NCBI GenBank assembly: GCA_036655715.1
Contig: JAVVPO010000045.1
Span: forward strand, 1 to 19,844
Source of the DNA: JAVVPO01 sp036655715
GTDB lineage: Bacteria; Bacillota; Clostridia; Lachnospirales; Cellulosilyticaceae
DNA length: 19,844 bases
Direction of reading: 5' to 3'
Of this stretch, positions 14,243 to 19,844 are shown piece by piece. Numbering within the stretch: position 1 is the stretch's first letter; the number at the start of each line of letters is the position of its first letter. A model generated the notes under the pieces. The model was not told the origin of the DNA and ran no database searches. It saw nothing but the letters and a program-made list of their open reading frames with translations. A program made the translations under genes and the position numbers.

Positions 14243-16135
14243 ATGACTTATATTGCTGATTCGATAGATGTAGCCGTTATAGGTGGAGGACATGCTGGAT
14301 GTGAAGCTGCACTAGCTACAGCTAGAATGGGAAAAGAAACTATTATGTTCACTATGAGCCTAGATAGTATAGCTATGATGCCTTGTAACCCTAATATTGG
14401 TGGTACATCAAAGGGACATTTAGTGAGAGAAATTGATGCTCTTGGTGGAGAAATGGGTAAAAATATAGATAAGACATACATACAGTCTCGTATGTTAAAT
14501 ACAGCTAAAGGGCCTGCAGTACACTCTTTAAGAGCACAAGCTGATAAAGATAAATATTCAGTAGAAATGAAAAGATTATTAGAAGATACACCTAATCTTT
14601 CTATTAGACAACAAGAAATTGTTGAAATAATAGTTGAAAATGATAAGGTTGTAGGTGTAATGACTAATAGAGGTGCTATTCACCACTGTAAGGCTGTTAT
14701 TTTAGCTGGTGGGACTTATATGGAGTCTAGATGTCTTACAGGTGAGTGTATTGAATATACAGGACCTAATGGGCTTAAAGCATCTAAAAGTTTGAGTGAT
14801 AATCTTAAAAGTCTAGAGATAGAACTTAGAAGATTTAAGACAGGTACACCTGCTAGAGTAGATGCTAGAACTGTAGATTTTAGTAAGATGGAACCACAAC
14901 ATGGAGATGAACGCGTTGTACCATTTTCTTTTGAAAACAGTGAAGAATCTATTAAGCGTGAGCAGTTACCTTGTTATCTTACTTATACAAATCTAGATAC
15001 ACATAAAATTATTCAAGATAATTTATATCGTTCACCTATGTATTCAGGTGTAATAGAAGGAACAGGCCCTAGATACTGTCCATCTATAGAAGATAAAGTA
15101 GTTAGATTCTCAGATAAAGAAAGACATCAAGTATTCCTTGAACCAGAAGGCGAAAATACTACAGAGATGTATGTACAAGGAATGAGTTCTTCATTACCAG
15201 AAGAAGTACAACTTGAGATGTTACGTTCTATTAAGGGACTTGAAAAAGTAGAAGTAATGCGTACTGGATATGCTATTGAGTATGACTGTGTTAATCCACT
15301 TCAGTTAAAGCATTCTTTAGAATTTAAGACTATAGAGAATTTCTTTAGTGCAGGACAAATGAACGGAAGTTCTGGCTACGAAGAAGCCGCTTGCCAAGGA
15401 TTAGTAGCTGGGATTAATGCTGCATTAAAGATAGATAATGAAGAGCCTATGTTAGTTGATAGATCAGAGGGATACATCGGAGTCTTGATTGATGACTTAG
15501 TAACAAAAGGAACGAAAGAACCTTATCGTATGCTTACATCAAGAGCAGAATATAGATTACTTCTTAGACAAGATAATGCAGACCTTAGATTAACTGAAAA
15601 AGGTTATAAAGCAGGATTGGTATCTGAAGAAAGATATCAAGAATTTATAGCTAAAAGAGAAGCTATTGATACAGAGCTTGAGCGATTAAAAAATGTCTAT
15701 GTAGGAACAAGCCAAAAAGTACAAGATATTTTGGAAGCTAAGGGGAGTACACTACTTAGATCAGGTATTGCATTAGGAGAGCTCTTAAAACGTCCAGAAT
15801 TAGACTATAATGAGTTCGTAGAAGTAGATGTAACTCGTCCTAACCTTTCACAAGAAATCATTGAACAGGTACTAATAGAGCTCAAATACGAAGGATACAT
15901 TTCTAGACAGCTTAAACAAGTAGAGCAATTTAAAAAACTTGAGAAAAAAGGTATTCCTACAGATATTAATTATGATGATGTATATAGTTTAAGATTAGAA
16001 GCTAAACAAAAATTAGAAGCTGTAAGACCAATATCAATTGGACAAGCATCGCGTATTTCTGGGGTATCACCAGCAGATATCTCTGTACTTCTTGTATATT
16101 TAGAGCAAAGAAAACATAAGAAGAAAGAGGATTAG
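14243..16135 (+). CDS. mnmG: tRNA uridine-5-carboxymethylaminomethyl modification enzyme MnmG
   Basis: MnmG (GidA) is the FAD-dependent partner of MnmE in modifying tRNA wobble uridine. The 630 residues carry the FAD-binding GGGHAGCEAA (14-23), the CNPNIGGTSKGHLVREIDALGG region (48-69), the catalytic cysteine C279 in GPRYCPSIED, and the GSSGYEEAACQGL motif of the second nucleotide region. C-terminal ISRQLKQVEQFKKLE and the final GVSPADISVLLVYLE are typical of the tRNA/MnmE-binding helical domain. Length is standard for this long form. It shares an operon with mnmE upstream (16 bp) and rsmG downstream (3 bp), and starts after a clear TTAGGAGG. Confidence 0.98.
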   Translation: MTYIADSIDVAVIGGGHAGCEAALATARMGKETIMFTMSLDSIAMMPCNPNIGGTSKGHLVREIDALGGEMGKNIDKTYIQSRMLNTAKGPAVHSLRAQADKDKYSVEMKRLLEDTPNLSIRQQEIVEIIVENDKVVGVMTNRGAIHHCKAVILAGGTYMESRCLTGECIEYTGPNGLKASKSLSDNLKSLEIELRRFKTGTPARVDARTVDFSKMEPQHGDERVVPFSFENSEESIKREQLPCYLTYTNLDTHKIIQDNLYRSPMYSGVIEGTGPRYCPSIEDKVVRFSDKERHQVFLEPEGENTTEMYVQGMSSSLPEEVQLEMLRSIKGLEKVEVMRTGYAIEYDCVNPLQLKHSLEFKTIENFFSAGQMNGSSGYEEAACQGLVAGINAALKIDNEEPMLVDRSEGYIGVLIDDLVTKGTKEPYRMLTSRAEYRLLLRQDNADLRLTEKGYKAGLVSEERYQEFIAKREAIDTELERLKNVYVGTSQKVQDILEAKGSTLLRSGIALGELLKRPELDYNEFVEVDVTRPNLSQEIIEQVLIELKYEGYISRQLKQVEQFKKLEKKGIPTDINYDDVYSLRLEAKQKLEAVRPISIGQASRISGVSPADISVLLVYLEQRKHKKKED

Positions 16136-16138
16136 AAT

Positions 16139-16861
16139 ATGGAACAAAGAAAACTTTTGTTAGATGGTGCTAAAGAGCTAGGAATAGACCTAACTCAAAA
16201 ACAAATAGAGCAGTTAATGCAATATAAAAAACTCTTAGTTGAGTGGAATGAAAAAATGAATTTAACAGCTATCACAGAAGATATAGAAGTTATTACAAAA
16301 CACTTTTTAGACTGTTTAACTGTAAATAATGCAATGGATATGTCCCAAGTAAAAACATTAGTGGATATAGGAACAGGAGCAGGTTTTCCAGGCTTAGTTA
16401 TCAAGATAGTCTATCCACATATTCATGTGACACTTGTGGATTCTTTAAAGAAAAGACTTGTTTTCCTGGAGACAGTTATTAGTGAATTAGGATTAGAAAA
16501 AGTTGAGTGTATACATGGCAGAGCAGAAGATTTAGGGAAAAATAAAGACTTTAGAGAAAAATTTGAAGTATGTGCATCAAGAGCTGTAGCGAATTTAGCA
16601 GTACTTAGTGAATATACGTTACCATTTGTTAAGGTGAATGGATATCTTATTGCTCTTAAAGGTCAAAAATTAGAAGAAGAACTAGAGCAAGGGAAAAAGG
16701 CTATACAAATATTAGGTGGTGTACTTGAAGAAGTTGTAGATGCAAGAGTACCTTTTACAGATCTTAATCATCGTATAGCAAAAATAAAAAAAGTAAAAGA
16801 TACCCCTAAACAATACCCACGAAAAGCTGGAGAGCCAACAAAATCACCATTGGGAATATAA
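16139..16861 (+). CDS. rsmG: 16S rRNA (guanine-N7)-methyltransferase RsmG
   Basis: RsmG (GidB) methylates N7 of G527 in 16S rRNA using S-adenosylmethionine. The 240 residues form one Rossmann methyltransferase domain, with motif I VDIGTGAGFPG (75-85), the acidic VTLVDSLKKRLVFLE (about 95-110), RAVANLAVLSEY and the C-terminal YPRKAGEPTKSPLG typical of the family. It begins 3 bp after mnmG, and its ribosome binding site AGAGGA lies inside the mnmG end. Loss of this enzyme in other bacteria gives low-level streptomycin resistance; here all motifs are intact. A strong hairpin terminator follows. Confidence 0.97.
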   Translation: MEQRKLLLDGAKELGIDLTQKQIEQLMQYKKLLVEWNEKMNLTAITEDIEVITKHFLDCLTVNNAMDMSQVKTLVDIGTGAGFPGLVIKIVYPHIHVTLVDSLKKRLVFLETVISELGLEKVECIHGRAEDLGKNKDFREKFEVCASRAVANLAVLSEYTLPFVKVNGYLIALKGQKLEEELEQGKKAIQILGGVLEEVVDARVPFTDLNHRIAKIKKVKDTPKQYPRKAGEPTKSPLGI

Positions 16862-16870
16862 TAGAAATTT

Positions 16871-16910
16871 AAAAAGCTATCTTAAAGTGAAAATTAAGAT
16901 AGCTTTTTTT
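16871..16910 (+). terminator. Terminator after rsmG
   Basis: A perfect 15-bp stem, AAAAAGCTATCTTAA (16871-16885) with TTAAGATAGCTTTTT (16894-16908), has an 8-nt loop and ends in seven T. It closes the mnmE-mnmG-rsmG transcript. Confidence 0.88.
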
Positions 16911-16956
16911 AGAGAAAATTACAGTAAAAAGAGTAAAATGGAGTTTCGTGTAGTTT

Positions 16957-16984
16957 TTGATAAAATAATATGATATACTAATGT
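16957..16984 (+). promoter_or_regulatory. Candidate promoter of noc
   Basis: TTGATA (16957-16962) is followed after 16 bp by TAATGT (16979-16984). A better -10, TATACT (16974-16979), lacks a good -35 at 17 bp but may also serve. Either would start noc transcription about 40-45 nt before its ATG, after the rsmG terminator. Confidence 0.4.
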
Positions 16985-17027
16985 CTAATGTTTAAGAATG
17001 ATTTGTTCGAGAGGGGAGTAGTACTCA

Positions 17028-17828
17028 ATGCAAAAGGATCTAACGATACAATACATACCGGTAGACTTAGTAAGACCTAACCCATATCAGCCTAGAAAAA
17101 TATTTAATCAGATGGCATTAGAAGAGTTGGCGGCTTCTATATTAACACATGGTCTTATGCAACCTATTACGGTACGTATCATAGGGAATTCTTATGAACT
17201 TATAGCAGGAGAAAGAAGATTAAAAGCATCTAAGATTGCAGGCCTTACAGAGATACCAGCAGTTATAGCAGAGGTAACAACTAAAGATAGTGCTGTACTT
17301 GCATTAATTGAAAATCTTCAGAGAGAGAATCTTAATTTCTTAGAAGAAAGTGAAGCTTATCAAGCTATTATGCAAGATTATGGATATACTCAACAAGAAT
17401 TAGCTAAAACCTTAGGGAAAAATCAATCTACAGTTGCTAACAAGCTAAGAATATTAAAACTCTCACCACTCGTTAAGAAAAAACTAGTAGAATATAGCTT
17501 AACAGAAAGACATGCCCGTGCATTACTTCGATTACCAAGTGAAGAGTATCAACTAGAAGTAGTTGAAAAAGTGGGCAAACAAGAGTTAAATGTCAAAAAG
17601 ACAGAGCAACTTATAGAGCAAATTTTAGTATCTTTGACAGAAGTAAAGGTTGAAGAAAAGAAAAATAATCGAAGGTTTAAAGCTTTTGTAAGAGATATAA
17701 GATTATTTACAAATACCATCACTCAAGCAGTAGATATGATTCAGCAATCTGGTATAGATGCGAAGTATACAATGGAGCAACAAGATGATGGGTATGAAAT
17801 TAAAATTAAAATACCAATGAATAAATAA
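17028..17828 (+). CDS. noc: Noc-type ParB-family nucleoid occlusion protein
   Basis: ParB-family CTP-dependent DNA-binding proteins spread from a palindromic site. The 266 residues show the N-terminal CTPase domain (NPYQPR 18-23, IAGERRLKAS 59-68, ENLQREN 95-101) and a helix-turn-helix around LAKTLGKNQSTVANKLRILK (125-144). Residues Q133, K139, K144 and R161 (in TERHARALLRL) match the Gln-Lys-Lys-Arg set that, from published ParB/Noc work as I recall it, favours the Noc site NBS over parS. The position right after rsmG is also that of Noc in Bacillus. It lacks the 20-odd N-terminal residues that carry the membrane-targeting helix in B. subtilis Noc, and an in-frame TAG three codons upstream excludes an extension. 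No soj-spo0J pair follows; argS does. GGGGAG precedes the ATG by about 9 nt. Confidence 0.88.
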   Translation: MQKDLTIQYIPVDLVRPNPYQPRKIFNQMALEELAASILTHGLMQPITVRIIGNSYELIAGERRLKASKIAGLTEIPAVIAEVTTKDSAVLALIENLQRENLNFLEESEAYQAIMQDYGYTQQELAKTLGKNQSTVANKLRILKLSPLVKKKLVEYSLTERHARALLRLPSEEYQLEVVEKVGKQELNVKKTEQLIEQILVSLTEVKVEEKKNNRRFKAFVRDIRLFTNTITQAVDMIQQSGIDAKYTMEQQDDGYEIKIKIPMNK

Positions 17829-17848
17829 TATATATTGCATAAATAAAG

Positions 17849-17886
17849 GGTCTAGTTAAATAAAAATAGCTAGACCTCATTTTATT
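17849..17886 (+). terminator. Terminator after noc
   Basis: GGTCTAG (17849-17855) pairs perfectly with CTAGACC (17870-17876) around a 14-nt AT-rich loop, followed by TCATTTTATT. The 7-bp stem is short and the T-run interrupted, but it lies 20 bp after the noc stop and before the argS promoter. Confidence 0.6.
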
Positions 17887-17953
17887 GTATTGAATAGAAT
17901 AATTTAGGAAAAAATCTAGAAGATAATATAACAATAGGTTAGAAGATATATCC

Positions 17954-17982
17954 TTGCTATAACATATAGAATTAGGTACAAT
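17954..17982 (+). promoter_or_regulatory. Promoter of argS
   Basis: TTGCTA (17954-17959), a 17-bp spacer and TACAAT (17977-17982) form a good sigma-A promoter. The leader would be about 65-70 nt, too short for a T-box, and no T-box TGGnACC motif is visible. Confidence 0.65.
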
Positions 17983-18001
17983 ATAGAAATGATAGAATGT
18001 T

Positions 18002-18022
18002 ATCTAACGAGAAGAGTTAGAT
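18002..18022 (+). promoter_or_regulatory. Small hairpin in the argS leader
   Basis: ATCTAAC (18002-18008) pairs perfectly with GTTAGAT (18016-18022) around a 7-nt purine loop. It lies about 14 nt after the predicted transcription start and 21 nt before the Shine-Dalgarno. It may only stabilise the message 5' end; no U-tract follows, so it is not a terminator. Confidence 0.4.
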
Positions 18023-18056
18023 TGATATAGAGAAAACAGTCTAAAGGAGAATGATG

Positions 18057-19763
18057 ATGAAAGATTTTAAATTAGAGCTAGCAAAAGTCTTAAATGATAA
18101 AATTCCTAGCCTTTCAGTAGAAGAAATCTACAATATGATAGAAATTCCAACTAATACAGATATGGGAGATTATGCATTTCCATGTTTCAAATTAGCGAAA
18201 GAATTTAGAAAAGCACCACCAATTATTGCAAAAGAGATAGCAGAAATATTGCCAGAAACAGATTTTATTACAAAAACAGAAAATATAAATGCTTATATTA
18301 ACTTCTTTGTTGATAAAGAGATGCTAGTAGAAGATGTTATAGCTAGTGTACTTAAAGAAAAAGAAAATTATGGAATGAATACTTCAAAAGACAAAGGAAA
18401 TGTAGTAATAGACTATTCTTCACCTAATATTGCAAAGCCTTTCCATGTTGGACATCTTCGTTCAACAGTTATTGGACATAGTCTTTATCGCATATTTGAA
18501 GCACTTGGATATACATGTGAGGGTGTAAATCATTTAGGTGACTGGGGTACACAATTTGGTAAATTAATTGTAGCTTACCAAAATTATTCTAGTAAAGAAA
18601 CAGTAGAAGAAAAAGGTATTTCAGAACTACTTAGAATCTATGTACTTTTCCATGAAGAAGCAGAAAAAGATCCATCACTTGATCAAGCTGCAAGAGATTA
18701 CTTTACAAGAATGGAACAAGGTGATGAAGAAGCTCTTGTTCTATGGAAATGGTTTAAAGAAATTAGTTTAAATGAATTTGAAAGAGTTTATAAAATGCTA
18801 GGAGTAACTTTTGATAGTTACAATGGAGAAGCATTCTACAATGATAAAATGGCTAAAGTTATTTCAGAGTTAGAAGATAAGGGTCTCATTGAAATAAGCC
18901 AAGGAGCAAAAATTGTAAGACTTGATGATGAGAATATGGCACCATGTCTTATTACTAAAAAAGATGGTAGTTCGCTTTATGCGACGCGTGATATTACAGC
19001 TGCAAAATACCGTAAAGATAATTATGATTTCAAAAAATGTATCTATGTTACAGCACTTCAACAAAACCTTCATTTCGCGCAATGGTTTAAAGTTATTGAA
19101 AAAATGGGTCATGAGTGGTCAGTTGACTTAGTACATGTACCATTTGGTATGGTAAGTATGGAATCAGGATCATTATCTACACGTAAAGGAAATGTTCTTT
19201 TACTTGAGGATATCCTAAGAGAAGCGATTGATAAGACAAAACAAGTTATAGAAGAAAAAAATCCAAATTTACCTGATAAGGAAGAAGTTGCAAGACAAGT
19301 AGGTATTGGGGCTGTTATATTTGATGATATGTATAACAATATTATTAAAGATATTCAATTCTCATGGGAGAGAGTTCTTAACTTTGATGGAGAAACTGGC
19401 CCATATGTACAATATACTCATGCTAGAGCATGTAGTGTACTTCGTAAAGCTGGTATTAGTTTAGATGATACATTAGAAGTAGATTATACTGTATTGACAG
19501 ATGAGGCAAGTGTAGGCGTAGCTAAAGAAATAGCGCTATTTGAAGATACAATTAAGGAAGCAGCAGCAAAATATGAGCCATCTTATATGGCGAGGTATGC
19601 TGTAGATGTAGCACAAGCATTCAATAAATTCTATCATGATAATGCTATTCTTGTAGAAGATGAAAAAGTTAAAAATGCACGTTTAGGAATTGTAATAGCA
19701 GTTAAATACGTACTTAAAAATACATTATATTTACTAGGTATAGAAGCACCAGAACAAATGTAA
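18057..19763 (+). CDS. argS: Arginyl-tRNA synthetase
   Basis: ArgRS is the class I enzyme that attaches arginine to its tRNA and needs the tRNA for activation. Counting from 18057 the protein has 568 residues. The N-terminal tRNA-recognition domain (1-110) includes MGDYAFPCFKLAKEFRKAP. The catalytic core has YSSPNIAKPFHVGHLRSTVIG (120-140, with the HIGH signature as HVGH), NHLGDWGTQFGKL (158-170) and the KMSKS-loop equivalent SLSTRKGNVLLLEDIL. The C-terminal helical domain has GPYVQYTHARACSVLRKAG. Three ATGs in tandem lie at 18051, 18054 and 18057; AAAGGAG (18043-18049) is 7 nt from the third but only 1 and 4 nt from the others, so I choose the third. It has its own promoter and terminator. 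In Bacillus argS is elsewhere; here it takes the place of soj-spo0J. Confidence 0.97.
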   Translation: MKDFKLELAKVLNDKIPSLSVEEIYNMIEIPTNTDMGDYAFPCFKLAKEFRKAPPIIAKEIAEILPETDFITKTENINAYINFFVDKEMLVEDVIASVLKEKENYGMNTSKDKGNVVIDYSSPNIAKPFHVGHLRSTVIGHSLYRIFEALGYTCEGVNHLGDWGTQFGKLIVAYQNYSSKETVEEKGISELLRIYVLFHEEAEKDPSLDQAARDYFTRMEQGDEEALVLWKWFKEISLNEFERVYKMLGVTFDSYNGEAFYNDKMAKVISELEDKGLIEISQGAKIVRLDDENMAPCLITKKDGSSLYATRDITAAKYRKDNYDFKKCIYVTALQQNLHFAQWFKVIEKMGHEWSVDLVHVPFGMVSMESGSLSTRKGNVLLLEDILREAIDKTKQVIEEKNPNLPDKEEVARQVGIGAVIFDDMYNNIIKDIQFSWERVLNFDGETGPYVQYTHARACSVLRKAGISLDDTLEVDYTVLTDEASVGVAKEIALFEDTIKEAAAKYEPSYMARYAVDVAQAFNKFYHDNAILVEDEKVKNARLGIVIAVKYVLKNTLYLLGIEAPEQM

Positions 19764-19767
19764 TATA

Positions 19768-19811
19768 AAATAAAGCTATCTTTAATAGATTATTAAAGAT
19801 AGCTTTATTTA
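19768..19811. terminator. Terminator after argS, possibly bidirectional
   Basis: A perfect 20-bp stem (19768-19787 with 19791-19810) has a 3-nt loop, core AAAGCTATC/GATAGCTTT and A/T-rich ends on both sides, so it could stop transcripts from either direction. It lies 4 bp after the argS stop. Its core resembles the rsmG terminator (AAAGCTATCTT in both). Confidence 0.88.
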
Positions 19812-19819
19812 TATGGTGC

Positions 19820-19836
19820 GTCCAGCTAAGCTGGAC
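19820..19836. repeat. GC-rich palindrome at the right edge
   Basis: GTCCAGCTAAGCTGGAC (19820-19836) has two perfect 8-bp arms about a single central A. It is GC-rich compared with the surrounding intergenic DNA. The window ends 8 bp later, so its context is unknown; it could be a protein site, an RNA hairpin or the edge of an interspersed repeat. Confidence 0.6.
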
Positions 19837-19844
19837 TATGCTTG

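Noticed and set aside
17983..18056. T-box riboswitch before argS
   Set aside because: The leader is only about 65-70 nt and has no T-box motif, specifier loop or terminator/antiterminator pair.
1..19844. Mobile element, CRISPR array, phage, toxin-antitoxin or defence system
   Set aside because: Every gene found is a conserved housekeeping gene in its usual origin-proximal order. I found no transposase, regular spaced direct repeats or unknown gene cluster.

Overview
The window is the replication-origin segment of a low-GC Gram-positive chromosome, most likely a spore-forming member of the Clostridia. The organism assignment is inference. It rests on AT-rich coding, the conserved Firmicute order gyrA-gyrB-recF-yaaA-dnaN-dnaA / oriC / rpmH-rnpA-yidD-yidC-jag-mnmE-mnmG-rsmG-noc, and strong AGGAGG-type ribosome binding sites. 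A Lachnospirales-type genome is plausible, but no rRNA or other marker in the window settles it.

Left arm (1-8713, minus strand): dnaA, dnaN, yaaA, recF, gyrB and gyrA are read away from the origin. A partial small membrane-anchored ORF lies at the left edge. gyrB-gyrA has its own near-consensus promoter just after recF. dnaN has a likely promoter in the 246-bp dnaA-dnaN gap, and that gap carries a second set of DnaA boxes.

Origin (8714 to about 9389): this gene-free stretch holds seven perfect TTATNCACA-type DnaA boxes and several one-mismatch boxes, followed by a very AT-rich tract that is almost free of C on the + strand. With the boxes downstream of dnaA, this gives the two-part oriC typical of Firmicutes.

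Right arm (9390-19844, plus strand): a strong sigma-A promoter drives rpmH (L34, only 44 aa) through a structured leader of about 140 nt. Then come rnpA, yidD, yidC (spoIIIJ type, with a basic tandem-repeat tail) and jag, closed by a strong terminator. A new promoter starts mnmE-mnmG-rsmG (tRNA wobble-uridine modification and 16S methylation), again closed by a terminator. A ParB/Noc-family gene and argS follow, each with its own promoter and terminator. All genes point away from oriC, so transcription runs with both replication forks.

Functionally the window joins replication initiation (DnaA, DnaN), recombination and supercoiling (RecF, GyrAB), ribosome and RNA maturation (L34, RnpA, RsmG, MnmEG), membrane protein insertion (YidD, YidC, Jag), nucleoid/division control (Noc) and arginyl-tRNA synthesis. 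I see no mobile element, CRISPR array, phage, toxin system or clearly new multi-gene system. The points worth a second look are small-scale: regular DnaA-box spacing, a DnaA box between the dnaN Shine-Dalgarno and start codon, a C-free tract at the origin, the rpmH leader, the YidC repeat tail, and a Noc protein that carries NBS-type specificity residues but lacks the N-terminal membrane-targeting segment.
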